A DNA stretch of 64,000 bases, taken from assembly GCF_044457565.1 (NCBI RefSeq), contig NZ_JBITGZ010000001.1, positions 186,001-250,000 of the forward strand, in the 5' to 3' direction. The DNA comes from Kitasatospora sp044457565 (GTDB lineage: Bacteria; Actinomycetota; Actinomycetes; Streptomycetales; Streptomycetaceae). The notes beneath the pieces were generated by a model. That model did not search any database and had not been told where the DNA came from. It was given only the letters and a program-made list of their open reading frames with translations. Positions 31,364-41,500 of the stretch are shown here, one piece after another (position 1 is the stretch's first letter; each line of letters starts with the position of its first letter). Position numbers and translations under genes: made by a program.

Positions 31364-34300
31364 TCAGCCGGACTGGCGCAGCAGGGCGATCCGGGAGCGG
31401 GTGAACAGGGTCGCCAGGGCCACCGCGATCAGCGGCAGGACCAGCAGCGTGAGGCCCATGTTCAGCCAGGGGAAGACCACGACCGTGTGGTCCACGGCCT
31501 CCGAGGGATCCATCCCCGGGTACGGCACCGTGTTGCCCTGCACCTTGCGCAGCGCCACCGCCGGCACCACACCGCAGATCGTGCCGAGCACCGCGCCCAT
31601 CGCGGCGATCACTCCGCACTGGAAGCCGGAGAGCGTCCGGCGGATCCGCGGGGCCGCGCCGACCGCCGCCAGGGTGGTCAGGTCACGCTGCGAGTCGGCG
31701 GCCGCCAGGCCGGTGGCGATGCCCGCCGCGCCGAGTGCGACCAGGCCGGCGAAGCCGGTCAGGGCCAGGCTCACCAGGTCGTTCTCCGACTGGTAGCCGC
31801 GCTCGACCTCGAAGAACACGCTCTCACTGATCCTGTTGACGGCGGCCGAGGTCTTCTGCTCGGAGGTGCTGCCCGGCGCCTTGGCGGGGAGCCAGACCGA
31901 GCCGCTGTCGGACACCGTCAGGCCCAGCCGGACCGCCGTCTCCGGGCTCATGAACGCCTCGGCGGTGGGCGAGGAGGCGGAGGCCAGGACGGCGTCCACG
32001 CTCACGTGGTGGACGACCGGCTTCGGCGCGTCCTGCGGCCCGTCCGGGCCGGCCGGCACCGGCCGGGGCGTCGCAGCGGCCGAGGCCGCGGGCGTGGCCC
32101 CGGCGGTCGCGGTCGGCGTGGGCGTGGCGCCGGCCTTCGCGCTCGGCGTGGGCGTGGCACCGGGGACGGCGCCGGCCGTCGGCGCCGACGTGGCACCGGG
32201 GGTACCGGCCGTCGGCGTGGGCGTGGCACCGCCCTTCGGGGTCGGTGAGGGCGTCGCCCGGCCGGGCGACTCGTCGTCCGGCGTCGGCTCGGTCAGGTCG
32301 AACGTGATCTTCCCGTCCTTGAGGTACTTCTCGTCGAAGACCACCGCCTTGCCCGTGGTCAACGCCTGCTCCGCCGCCTGGTCACGGACTCCGAACAGGT
32401 TGCGCAGCGCATTGGCGTCACCGGCGGGGACGGACCCGAACCAGCTGGTGCCGTAGCGGGCCGAGCCACCCGCCGGCGCGCAGCGCGGGTCACCCTTGCT
32501 CAGCCGCGCCCGATCCTCCCGCGACTTGTCCTCGTTGTCCGGGTCGTCCCTCGGGCAGCGCCGCTCCTTGGGAACGGAGACCGACACGCTCCCGCAGCTC
32601 CCCTGCTGGCAGTCGCCCATGAAGTGGACAGTGCTGAGGTCGGCGCGCGGGCCGAGCTCCGGCACGCCGGCCTCCACCGTGGTGCGCAGCTTCGGCAGCA
32701 GGTTGCCCTCCGAGGCCGGGCCCCAGCCGGAGGCCAGGGTGACGGCGCCGGCGGGGGCCGTGGCGACGTACTCCTGGCGGTGCTGCTCGTCGCTGCTGGC
32801 GCCGTACACGCCGACCGCGACCGAGCCCGCGACCGCGGCCATCACCGCGGCCACCGCCGGAGCGGTGCGGCCCCGGTGGCGGACGGAGTCACGCAGCGCC
32901 AGCCGGGGGCCGAGCGGCAGCCGGCGGCCGAGTCGGCCGAAGAGTCCGACCAGGATCGGGGTGAGGACCACCATGCCCAGCTCGGCGATCATCGAGCCGC
33001 CGAGTACGGCCACGGTGCGGCTGGCCTGTCCGGTGGTCGCGCCCAGCAGCGCCAGAGCCGCGCCGCCGGCCAGCATCAGCAGCCCGAGCACGGCGAGCTT
33101 CTTGTTCGCGGGCTTGACCGAGCCGCGCCCGGTGAGCGCCGAGACGACGTCCTGGCGAGAGGCCTGGACGGCCGGGACGACGGCCGCGAGCAGGCCGGTG
33201 ACCAGGCCGATGCCCATCACGCCGAACAGGTCCAGCGGCTGGAGGTCGAAGTGCCCGAAGCGCCGGCCGGCGAACTCCTCGGCGGGCGTCTGCAAGGCCG
33301 CGACCAGGCCGATCGCCAGCACCAGCCCGACGGCCGCGCCGGTCACACCGAGGACGACACCGCCGCCCAGCACCACCGAGCGCACGTGCGAGCGGTCACC
33401 GCCTCCGGCCGCGAGCAGGCCCAGCTGCCGCCGGGAACGCCTGGCCCCGACGGCGAAGGCGGGGCCCGCGAGCAGCACGATCTCCAGCAGCGCCATACCG
33501 GCGACGGTCAGCAGGATCACCACGGCGGTCTGGTCGAAGTAGCTGCCCCGGAACTGGTGGCCCTCCCGGTTGTAGAAGGGCACCTCGGAGCGCGGGGGCG
33601 GGTCGAGCAGCACGCTGCGCGAGGCCGCGGAGAAGCCGTACTTGTTGAGCTCGGTCACCTTCGGCCAGTCGAGCCCCCCGGCCGGGAGCTTGACCAGCCA
33701 GCGGTCCTCCCCGGTCCGCTCGGACCTGCCGAACCGCTGGGCGGAGGGCAGCGCCTGGAGCGCGGGGATCAGCTCACCCGGGCGGCCGATCAGCTCCTTG
33801 CCGCCCAGGTCGCTCGGGTACTCCACGGCGGCGGTGATCGTGTAGGGCTTGCCCTCCAGGCCCCGGGGCGTGGTGGTGTCGCCGATCCTCAGGTGCGCGC
33901 TGTCCAGGAAGGCCTGGGTGGCGGCGATCTCGCGGGGGGCGCCCGGCACCCGGCCACCCAGCACCGTGACCCTGCCACGCCAGAGGGGGTCGGCCAGGTC
34001 GGCCTCGCTGGTCGGGGTCTGGATCAGGCCGTCCGCGCTGGTGGTGGAGATGTACGGGCCCGAGCTGACGGGCACGACGGCGCTGCCCGCCGGCAGCAGC
34101 TGCCTGATCAGGACGCCGCTCTCGGTCTCGGAGCTGCGGCGCTGTTCGGCGCTCGGGATCTCGCCCTGCTTCGGTCCGTTCGAGATCGTGCCGTCGTCCG
34201 GGTCCGGCGCCTGGAACACCGTCAGACCGCTGCCGAGCAGCCTGACCTCGGCGTCGGCCTGGCCCATGGTGCGTACCACCCGCTCGCCCGGGTCGAGCTG

Positions 34301-34444
34301 GGCGCTGCGGAAGACGACGTCCGCGCCGGCCACCCCGAGGACGGGCAGCGCGACCATCGCGACGACCAGGGCACTGCGCCCCTTGGCACGCAGGGCGTCC
34401 CGACGGGCTATCCGCAGGGCGACCCGCCAGGCGGTGAGCTTCAC
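31364..34444 (-). CDS. FtsX-type ABC transporter permease with TP-rich insertion
   Basis: A 1026-residue permease with the MacB/FtsX plan. It has a first helix (about 19-40), a large extracytoplasmic domain, a block of helices about 310-500, a second extracytoplasmic domain and final helices (about 895-1020). Two FtsX domains are therefore present. The second external domain carries an unusual run of Thr-Pro-Ala-Gly repeats (about 725-805, TPTPTAGTPGATSAPTAG-like) that is not part of the family core. The GTG start overlaps the ATPase stop codon by 4 nt. Such systems usually drive mechanical release or export of envelope substrates. Confidence 0.9.
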   Translation of the reverse strand: MKLTAWRVALRIARRDALRAKGRSALVVAMVALPVLGVAGADVVFRSAQLDPGERVVRTMGQADAEVRLLGSGLTVFQAPDPDDGTISNGPKQGEIPSAEQRRSSETESGVLIRQLLPAGSAVVPVSSGPYISTTSADGLIQTPTSEADLADPLWRGRVTVLGGRVPGAPREIAATQAFLDSAHLRIGDTTTPRGLEGKPYTITAAVEYPSDLGGKELIGRPGELIPALQALPSAQRFGRSERTGEDRWLVKLPAGGLDWPKVTELNKYGFSAASRSVLLDPPPRSEVPFYNREGHQFRGSYFDQTAVVILLTVAGMALLEIVLLAGPAFAVGARRSRRQLGLLAAGGGDRSHVRSVVLGGGVVLGVTGAAVGLVLAIGLVAALQTPAEEFAGRRFGHFDLQPLDLFGVMGIGLVTGLLAAVVPAVQASRQDVVSALTGRGSVKPANKKLAVLGLLMLAGGAALALLGATTGQASRTVAVLGGSMIAELGMVVLTPILVGLFGRLGRRLPLGPRLALRDSVRHRGRTAPAVAAVMAAVAGSVAVGVYGASSDEQHRQEYVATAPAGAVTLASGWGPASEGNLLPKLRTTVEAGVPELGPRADLSTVHFMGDCQQGSCGSVSVSVPKERRCPRDDPDNEDKSREDRARLSKGDPRCAPAGGSARYGTSWFGSVPAGDANALRNLFGVRDQAAEQALTTGKAVVFDEKYLKDGKITFDLTEPTPDDESPGRATPSPTPKGGATPTPTAGTPGATSAPTAGAVPGATPTPSAKAGATPTPTATAGATPAASAAATPRPVPAGPDGPQDAPKPVVHHVSVDAVLASASSPTAEAFMSPETAVRLGLTVSDSGSVWLPAKAPGSTSEQKTSAAVNRISESVFFEVERGYQSENDLVSLALTGFAGLVALGAAGIATGLAAADSQRDLTTLAAVGAAPRIRRTLSGFQCGVIAAMGAVLGTICGVVPAVALRKVQGNTVPYPGMDPSEAVDHTVVVFPWLNMGLTLLVLPLIAVALATLFTRSRIALLRQSG

Positions 34445-35214
34445 TGGTCGGTGCCCTTCACGCTGTTGGTCGCGGCCGAGATCAGCAGGCTGGCGGGGTC
34501 CTGGCTGGCGCTCTCGTCGACCATCCGGCCGTCCCGCAGGAAGACCACGCGGTCGGCCCAGGCGGCATGCCGGGCCTCGTGGGTGACCATCATCGCGGCG
34601 GCGCCGGCGTCGCAGCGGGCCCGCATGACGGCGAGCACCGCCTCACCGGTGGTGGAGTCGAGCGCGCCGGTCGGCTCGTCGGCGAGGACCAGGCGGCGGT
34701 CGCCGATCAGCGCGCGGGCGATCGCCACCCGCTGCTGCTGGCCGCCCGACATGTCGTCGGGGAAGCGGTCGGCGAGCTCGGGTATGCCGAGCTCCTCCAG
34801 CGCGGTGAGCGCCTCCCGGCGGGCGGCCCGGCCGGAGAGGCCGTCCAGCTCGCGGGGCAGCGATATGTTCTCGGCGGCGGTCAGCGCCGGGATCAGGTTG
34901 TAGTCCTGGAAGACGTAGCCCACGGAGCGGCGGCGCACCTGGGCGAGCGCCTTGCGGGAGAGCCCGCCGAGCGGGACGCCCTCCACCAGCACCCGGCCGC
35001 CGGTCGGCGTGTCCAGGCCGCCCGCCAGGGTGAGCAGCGTGGACTTGCCGGAGCCGGAGGGCCCCATCACCGCGACGAACTCGCCGGGGTGCACCTTGAG
35101 GTCGATGCCGCGCAGGGCGTGGACCTCCGAGGCCCCCTGGCCGTGCACCCGGGTGACCTGTTCGAGGTGCAGCACCGCCCCCGTGGCGCTCTTGGTCGGA
35201 TCGGTGTTGCTCAA
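34441..35214 (-). CDS. ABC transporter ATP-binding protein (MacB/LolD type)
   Basis: The frame is open further upstream, but the TTG at 35214 begins MSNTDPTKSATGAVLHLEQ and is preceded by a G-rich ribosome site, giving 257 residues. Motifs: Walker A GPSGSGKST (51-59), Q-loop FQDYNLIPAL, signature MSGGQQQR, Walker B LVLADEPTGALDS and H-loop MMVTHEARHA. The sequence is that of the ATPases that pair with FtsX-type permeases. Its stop overlaps the permease start (GTGA). A PadR-type regulator gene lies upstream in the same direction, so the three form a regulator-transporter unit. Confidence 0.92.
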   Translation of the reverse strand: MSNTDPTKSATGAVLHLEQVTRVHGQGASEVHALRGIDLKVHPGEFVAVMGPSGSGKSTLLTLAGGLDTPTGGRVLVEGVPLGGLSRKALAQVRRRSVGYVFQDYNLIPALTAAENISLPRELDGLSGRAARREALTALEELGIPELADRFPDDMSGGQQQRVAIARALIGDRRLVLADEPTGALDSTTGEAVLAVMRARCDAGAAAMMVTHEARHAAWADRVVFLRDGRMVDESASQDPASLLISAATNSVKGTDQ

Positions 35215-35345
35215 CGTTCCCCCTGCTGTTCTTGGCTCGGGTGGTGCGGGCCGCCTGGGGCCGGCTCTGTCGGGCGGGCCCTGCCGGCGGATCTCGGCGG
35301 GTCGTGCCGGTGGCGGCGCTCGGTCGGCCGCTCCGGGTGTGCGGG

Positions 35346-36002
35346 TCAGGCGCGGGTCGAGCGCCGCCCGCCGGGGCGCAGCCGGGGCCGGGTGGGCTGC
35401 TCGTCGCCCGCCCGGGCCGCGGCCCGGGCGGCCGCGGCCTGCTGGGTCTCGGCGTGCTGGACGAGCCGGCTCTCGCAGTGGTCCAGCCACCGGATCTCGG
35501 CCTCGGTCTGGAAGATCAGCTGCTCCAGGACCAGCAGCCAGGCCAGCTCCGAACTCGCGTCCTCGGCCGGCGAGGTACCCGGTGGGCGCTCGCCGGCCAG
35601 GGCGCGGCCCTTGAGCCGGGTGTAGTCCTGGAGCGCCTTGATGCTGTGCCGGCGCTGGGCCTGGACGACCGCGGGGACGTCCACTCCCGGGACGGTCACC
35701 GCCATCGCCAGCTTGATCGCCAGCTCGTCCCGGGGCGGGTTGGTCCGGGGCACGGGAGTGTCGAACCAGTTCCGCAGTTCTGCGCGTCCTCTCTCGGTGA
35801 CGGCGTAGAACTGGTGCCCCTCCTCGTCCTCACCGGCGGGCTCCACCATCCCGTCCCGCTCCAGGCGGCCCAACGTGGTGTAGACCTGGCCGACGTTGAG
35901 CGGCCAGGTGGACCCGGTACGGGCCTCGAACTCGGCGCGCAGCTGGTAGCCGTAGCGGGGGCCCTGGTCGAGCAGGGCGAGCAAACCATGGCGGATGGAC
36001 AT
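35346..36002 (-). CDS. PadR-family transcriptional regulator
   Basis: 218 residues. The N-terminal PadR winged helix (about 1-80: MSIRHGLLALLDQGPRYGYQLRAEFEARTGSTWPLNVGQVYTTLGRLERDGMVEP) is followed by a C-terminal helical dimerisation (Vir) domain and a basic Arg-rich end. The start codon is overlapped by two tandem 13-bp near-palindromic repeats, a probable autoregulatory operator. No ribosome site is present, so the mRNA is likely leaderless. It precedes an ABC transporter and probably represses it until an efflux substrate binds, as other PadR proteins do; that role is inference. Confidence 0.9.
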   Translation of the reverse strand: MSIRHGLLALLDQGPRYGYQLRAEFEARTGSTWPLNVGQVYTTLGRLERDGMVEPAGEDEEGHQFYAVTERGRAELRNWFDTPVPRTNPPRDELAIKLAMAVTVPGVDVPAVVQAQRRHSIKALQDYTRLKGRALAGERPPGTSPAEDASSELAWLLVLEQLIFQTEAEIRWLDHCESRLVQHAETQQAAAARAAARAGDEQPTRPRLRPGGRRSTRA

Positions 36003-36026
36003 ACCGAGTATGTATACCCGGTATGT
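36001..36026 (-). promoter_or_regulatory. Tandem 13-bp operator repeats over the padR start
   Basis: ATACCGAGTATGT (36001-36013) and ATACCCGGTATGT (36014-36026) match at 11 of 13 bases. The second contains ATACC-C-GGTAT, a perfect 5-1-5 inverted repeat. On the minus strand TATACA lies 8 nt before the ATG and could be the -10. Confidence 0.55.
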
Positions 36027-36155
36027 GCCCCGGTCTCAAGCGCCGCCTCCCGGCGCGCCGCCCGCCGTGCACACCGCCCGTCATGCGCACCGAGCCGCCG
36101 GGCGCGGGCGCCGCCCGGCCCGCCCCGGCCCGCGGACCGGGTACCGTCATGCGGT

Positions 36156-37127
36156 GTGAGCCAGCTGCGCATCGCCACCTTCAACCTGTTGCACGGTCAG
36201 CCCCTGGCCCCGGACGGCAGCCCGCTGCCGTTCCCGGCCGAGGCCGGCGACCCGCTCACCGAGGCGGTCGCCGCGCTGGACGCCGACGTGCTGGCCATCC
36301 AGGAGGTCGACCGCCACCAGGACCGCTCCGGCCGGGTCGACCAGGCCGCCGTCGCCGCCAAGGCGATGGGCGCGGCGGACTGGCGCTTCGCCGCCGCCCT
36401 GCACGGCCGCCCGGCCCCGGTCGCCGGCTGGCTGCCCGAGCCGTCCGTCACCGGGCTCCAGGTGTACGGCCCGGCCGAGGTCGCCACCGCCACCGACCTG
36501 CCCTCGTACGGCACGGCACTGCTCACCCGGCTGCCCGTCCTGCACTGGAGGGCCCGCCGCTTCGCCCCGGCGCCGTTCGGGCTGCCGCTGCGGGTGGCCG
36601 GGCGGCGCGGGCTGACCCCGGTGCCGGACGAGCCCCGGGCGGCGCTGGCCGCCGTCCTGCAAGGCGACCGCGGGCCGTTCACGGTGGTCGCCGCGCACCT
36701 GTCCTTCGTGCCGGGCTGGAACATGGCGCAGCTCGCCGGCATCCGGCGCTGGATCTCCGACCTGCCGCAGCCCTACCTGGTGCTGGGCGACTTCAACCTG
36801 GTCGGCGCGGTGCCGCGGACGGTCCTGGGCGGGGCCACCGCGCTGGAGCGCTCGAACCCGCGCGAGCGGGTGCGCGAGCTGCGCGCCGCCCGGCGGACCA
36901 GGGCCGTACAGCTGGAGCCGCGGCGGCGGCGGGTACGGGAGCCGAGGGCGCGCCTCCAGGGCTGGTACGACCTGGCGCGCACCCCCACCTACCCCTCGCA
37001 CCGCCCGGCGGTGCAGTTCGACCACGTGCTGGCGATCGGCGTCCCGCGCTCGGCCGTCGGCCCGGCCAGGGCGCCGCGCGCCGGGGTCTCCGACCACCGC
37101 CCGCTGGTGGTGGAGGTCAGCCTCTGA
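36156..37127 (+). CDS. Endonuclease/exonuclease/phosphatase-family protein
   Basis: The GTG at 36156 starts VSQLRIATFNLLHG, which is the first conserved strand of the fold; 323 residues. Metal and catalytic motifs are visible: Asn in TFNLLHG, Glu in AIQEVDRHQDRSG, His in VVAAHLSFVPG, Asp-x-Asn in LVLGDFNLVG, and the final SDHRPLVVEV. This superfamily includes DNases, sphingomyelinases and inositol phosphatases; the lack of a signal peptide suggests a cytosolic protein. It is divergent from padR and shares about 150 bp of upstream DNA with it. The substrate is unknown. Confidence 0.88.
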   Translation: MSQLRIATFNLLHGQPLAPDGSPLPFPAEAGDPLTEAVAALDADVLAIQEVDRHQDRSGRVDQAAVAAKAMGAADWRFAAALHGRPAPVAGWLPEPSVTGLQVYGPAEVATATDLPSYGTALLTRLPVLHWRARRFAPAPFGLPLRVAGRRGLTPVPDEPRAALAAVLQGDRGPFTVVAAHLSFVPGWNMAQLAGIRRWISDLPQPYLVLGDFNLVGAVPRTVLGGATALERSNPRERVRELRAARRTRAVQLEPRRRRVREPRARLQGWYDLARTPTYPSHRPAVQFDHVLAIGVPRSAVGPARAPRAGVSDHRPLVVEVSL

Positions 37128-37195
37128 CCGACGGGCGCGGCCATGCACGGTCACCGACGGAGCGGCCACCGACGCCACGGTCACCGGCGGCGGGC

Positions 37196-38437
37196 TCACG
37201 GGCGGCGGGCGAGCCGGCCGTTCTGGTGCGGCAGCTGGGGGCCGCCGGCCAGCGGATCGTAGTGCAGCAGGAGCATTGCGGCGTCATCGCCCAGCTGCCG
37301 GCCGACATGGCGCACCACGTCCTCGTGCAGCCGGTCCAGCACCACCACCGGGTCGCCGCCGCGCGCGCACAGCGGCAGCCGCTCGACCAGCGGGTAGAAG
37401 GTGCCGGCGCGGTCCCGGGCCTCGATCACACCGTCGGTGAAGAGCAGCACCCGGTCACCGGGTCGCAGCGCCACCCGCTGCACCGGCGGGCGGACGTCGG
37501 CCGGGTCGAGCACACCGAGCGGCGGCACCGTCTCGGTCAGCTCCAGCGCCCGCACACCGCCCCCGTCGCCCTCGCGCAGCAGCAGCGGCGAGGGGTGGCC
37601 GCAGTTGACGATCTCGGCGCTGCCGTCGGCGGCCACCCCGATCAGCACCAGGGTGACGAACTCCTCCTCCACACCGGGGTGGTCGTTCTCGTGCAGTGCG
37701 CGGTCCAGGCTGACGGCCAGCCAGCCGGCCACCCGGTCCAGCGCCGGCTCCTGGTGCGCGGCCTCGCGGAAGGCGCCGAGCACGGCGGCCGCCGTCTCGA
37801 CGGCGTTCAGCCCCTTGCCCCGGACGTCGCCGACCACCGCGCGCACGCCGTGCCGGGTGTTGACCACCTCGTAGAGGTCTCCGCCGATCCGGGCGTGCGC
37901 GGCGGCCGCGGCGTAGTGGACGGCCGCCCGGACGCTGCCGACCCGGTCGGGGACCGGCCGCAGCAGCACCCGGCGGGCGATCGAGGCGACCAGCTCGGCG
38001 TCGGCCAGCGCCTTCTCCTGACGCAGCCGCAGGGTCGCGCTGACCCAGCTGATCGCGGCGACCAGCACGATCGCGAACACGGTGGCGCTGTGCACGGACT
38101 CACCCAGCGAGTCGCTGTAGCCCGCCATCACGAAGGCGACGGCCTCGGTGCACAGCCCGATCGCCAGTGGGTACCAGGTACGGCGGCTGACCACGGCGGC
38201 CAGCGCGGGAACGGCGGTGAGAGCCGGTTCGACCGTCACCTCGGTGTTGCTGAAGTAGTCCAGGGCGACAATGAGCGCCATGCCGATGAACGGCAGCCCG
38301 AGCGCCGTCCTCGGCCACGTGCCCTGCGGCCCGGCCACACCTGCGTCGGCCCCCGGGATCGGCCCGGCGAACCGCTCTCTGATCCATCCGGTCGCGCTCA
38401 ACTTCGGTCTCTCCAGCAGAAGATGCCGGTGCACCAC
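37196..38437 (-). CDS. Membrane SpoIIE/PP2C-type serine phosphatase
   Basis: 413 residues from GTG 38437 (a second GTG follows at once). An N-terminal hydrophobic region with about four helices (roughly 45-135: ALGLPFIGMALIVALDYF ... VFAIVLVAAISWVSA) leads into a C-terminal SpoIIE domain. That domain has the metal-binding aspartates in ARIGGDLYEVVNTRHGVRAVVGDVRGKGLNA and later GDRVLLFTDGVIEARD and LGDDAAMLLLHYD. Such phosphatases usually reset anti-sigma-factor antagonists. No sigma or anti-sigma gene is adjacent. No kinase-like or PAS sensor is present, so the membrane part may be the sensor. There is no clear ribosome site. Confidence 0.9.
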   Translation of the reverse strand: MVHRHLLLERPKLSATGWIRERFAGPIPGADAGVAGPQGTWPRTALGLPFIGMALIVALDYFSNTEVTVEPALTAVPALAAVVSRRTWYPLAIGLCTEAVAFVMAGYSDSLGESVHSATVFAIVLVAAISWVSATLRLRQEKALADAELVASIARRVLLRPVPDRVGSVRAAVHYAAAAAHARIGGDLYEVVNTRHGVRAVVGDVRGKGLNAVETAAAVLGAFREAAHQEPALDRVAGWLAVSLDRALHENDHPGVEEEFVTLVLIGVAADGSAEIVNCGHPSPLLLREGDGGGVRALELTETVPPLGVLDPADVRPPVQRVALRPGDRVLLFTDGVIEARDRAGTFYPLVERLPLCARGGDPVVVLDRLHEDVVRHVGRQLGDDAAMLLLHYDPLAGGPQLPHQNGRLARRP

Positions 38438-38596
38438 ACGGGGGCACCTGCGGCGATGACTGAGGGTCAGGCACTACGGGCCTTGCTGGCGGCCGGAGTA
38501 CGGGGGTGACCGGTTACCGACCCCACAATAGGCGCGAAACGTGCGCAGCGCACAGGTTTCACTTGATCCAGTGATGAGTTGAATGCTCTCCGTGAC

Positions 38597-41500
38597 TCAT
38601 TCTTCACTCTTCCCGATCAGGAGCCGTTCCAACTCTTTTCGGTCAGGAAGTCCTGACGGTTGTTCGATCCGGCCACTGCGCACATACAGGAAGGAAGCCG
38701 TGACCTGGTCCAGCGGCAGCCCCAACTGTTCGGCCCAGGCCACCCGGTACACGGCGAGCTGGAGCGGGTCCGCCGTCTCCTCCCGGTTGGTCTTCCAGTC
38801 CACCACTTCGTAGCGTGACACCTGGCCCCGCCCTGACACGCCGTCACGCTCACGGTAGACCGCGTCGATCCGGCCGCGCACCACCCGGCCCGCCAGCACC
38901 AGTTGGAACGGCGCCTCGACCCGGTACGGCGTCCGGTTCGCGTACGGCGTTCGCAGGAAGGCGTCCTTGAGCCGCTCCAAGTCCCGCTCGTCCTCGATCC
39001 CCTCGTCGTCCATGCCCGGCAGCGCACCGGGCTCGATCAGCATCAGCGGCTCGATCCTGGCCTGCACCCAGGCGTGGAAGCGGGTGCCCCGGCGGGCGGC
39101 GGGCTGCGGCGGCCTGGGCATCGGGCGGGCGAGGTCCCGGGCGAAGCCGTCCGGATCGGCGGCCAGGCGCATCAGCTGGGTGGCGGAGAGCGCCGGGGGC
39201 AGCGGCACCTCGCGCACCGTCCGGCGGGAACGCTCCAGCTCGCCCAGCAGCGCGCCCAGGTCGCGGTCCCAGGAGTCGGCCTGGCGCTGGTCCTCCGCCG
39301 CCATCCGCTCCGGCTCCGGCGCCGGCTGCCCGGCGAGCCTGCGCCGCACCACCTCGGCGACCCGGCGGCGGGCCGACTGGGCGGCGCCGTCCAGCGGCAG
39401 CGGCCAGGGCAGCTCCAGCGACACGGCCAGCGCCGGGTTCTTCGCGTCTTCGACCGGCTGCTCGGCCCACTGCTCGATCTCGCCGTTGCCGGGCCGCTCG
39501 CAGTGCGCCCGCAGCCGCAGCAGGAAGTCGGACGGGCCGCGGGGGCGCTTCTGGCTCGGCCCCCACCAGTGGCCGGAGGCCAGCAGCAGCGAGCGCGGGC
39601 GGGTGAACGCGACATAGCCCAGGCGCAGCTCCTCCGTCGCGGAGTGCGCCGTCATCGCCTCCTTGAAGGCCTTCATCCCCTTACCCGTCCACTGGCCGTG
39701 CACGTCGGGCAGGGTCGCGCCGTCCCCACGCAGCGCGTGCGGCAGCACCTTCTTGGTGCTCGTCCAGCGCTCGCGCGAGGTGGTGGACGGGAAGGCGCCC
39801 TTGACCAGGCCCGGGACGGCGACCACGTCCCATTCCAGGCCCTTGGACTTGTGCGCGGTGAGCACCTTCACGGTGTCCTCGCCGCCGGGCAGGCTGTTGT
39901 CCAGGCCGCGCTCGTACTCCTCGGCGGCGTGCAGGAACGCCAGGAACGCCGAGAGGCCCGGATCACCGTCGAGGTCGGCGAAGCCCGCGGCGACGTCCAG
40001 GAAGCCGTGCAGCGTCTCCCGCCGGCGGGCGGCCAGCGCGAGCGGGGAGGCGGACAGCTCGACCTCCAGACCGGTGACGGCGAGCACCCGGTGCAGCACG
40101 TCCATCAGCGGCTCGGCGAGGGCCCGGCGCAGCTCGCGGATCTCGCGGGCGAGGCGGGCGAAGCGGACCCTGGCCTCGGGGGAGAACGGCAGCTCGTCGG
40201 GCTGCTCGGCGTCCAGGAAGGTCTCCAGCGCGTCGGCGAGCGAGACCACCTCGGTCGGGTCCGTCCCCGCGACGGCCGCGGCCAGTGGCTCCAGCCCCTC
40301 CGGGCGGGCGGTGCGCACCAGCTCGGCGGCACGGCGCCCGAGCAGCGCCAAGTCCCGCGGGCCGATCCGCCAGCGCGGGCCGATCAGCAGCCGCACCAGG
40401 GCGGCGTTGGCCGTCGGGTCCTGGAGCACCTCGCAGACGGCGACCAGGTCGGCGACCTCGGGCAGCTGGAGCAGCCCGCCCAGGCCCACCACCTCGACCG
40501 GCACCTCCCGGGCGACCAGCGCGGCATGGATGTCGGGGAAGGCCGCGCCGCCCCGGCAGAGCACGGCGATCCGCCCCGGCGCGGTGCCGGTGCGCACCAG
40601 GTGCGCGATGGAGTCGGCCAGCCAGGCGACCTCCTCGGCGTGGGTGGGCAGCAGCGCCGCCCGGACGAAGCCGTCCAGCTCGGCGCCCGGCGCCGGGCGC
40701 AGTGCCTCGACACCCTCGTGCATCTGCCGCAGGCCCGCGGCGAGGTCGTTGGCGAATGCCAGCAGCCGGCCGCCGCTGCGGCGGTTCTCGCTCAGCGAGT
40801 AGCGGGCGGCCGGGGCGCCGTCGCGCCGCGGGAAGTGCACCGGGAAGTCGTCCAGATTGGCCACCGAGGCCCCGCGCCAGCCGTAGATCGCCTGACACGG
40901 GTCGCCGACGGCCGTCACCGGGTGCCCGGGCGCGCCCGGGCCGCTGCCGAAGAGTCCGGCCAGCATCAGCCGCTGGGCGACCGAGGTGTCCTGGTACTCG
41001 TCCAGCAGCACCACCTTGAACTGGCCGCGCAGCAGCTCGCCCACCTCGGGACGCTGCTGGGCGAGCCGGGCGGCGGCGGCGATCTGGTCCCCGAAGTCCA
41101 TCAGCCCGGCGGCCCGCTTGCGCCGGCGGTACTCCTCGACCAGGTGCAGCAGCTCCTGCCGGGCCCGCGCCGCCACCGGGACACCGCGCAGCTCCTCGTT
41201 GGTGAGCCGCACGGTGGCGAGGGTGTCGAGCAGTTCGCCGTCGTACCCGCGCAGCGCCTCGGGCTCGACCAGGTGCTCGGCCAGCTCGCCGTCGAGCGCG
41301 ATCAGGTCGGCGACCAGTGCGGAGAACGTCCCGGTCAGCCCGGGGAAGGGTCCGCGGGCCGAGCGCAGCACCTTGGCAGCCAGCTGGAACCTGGTCGCGT
41401 CGGCGAGCAGCCGCACGTCCGGCTCGATGCCGATCCGCAGGCCGTGCTCCTTGAGCAGCCGCCCGGCGAAGGCGTGGTAGGTGGAGATCTCCGGCTCGCC

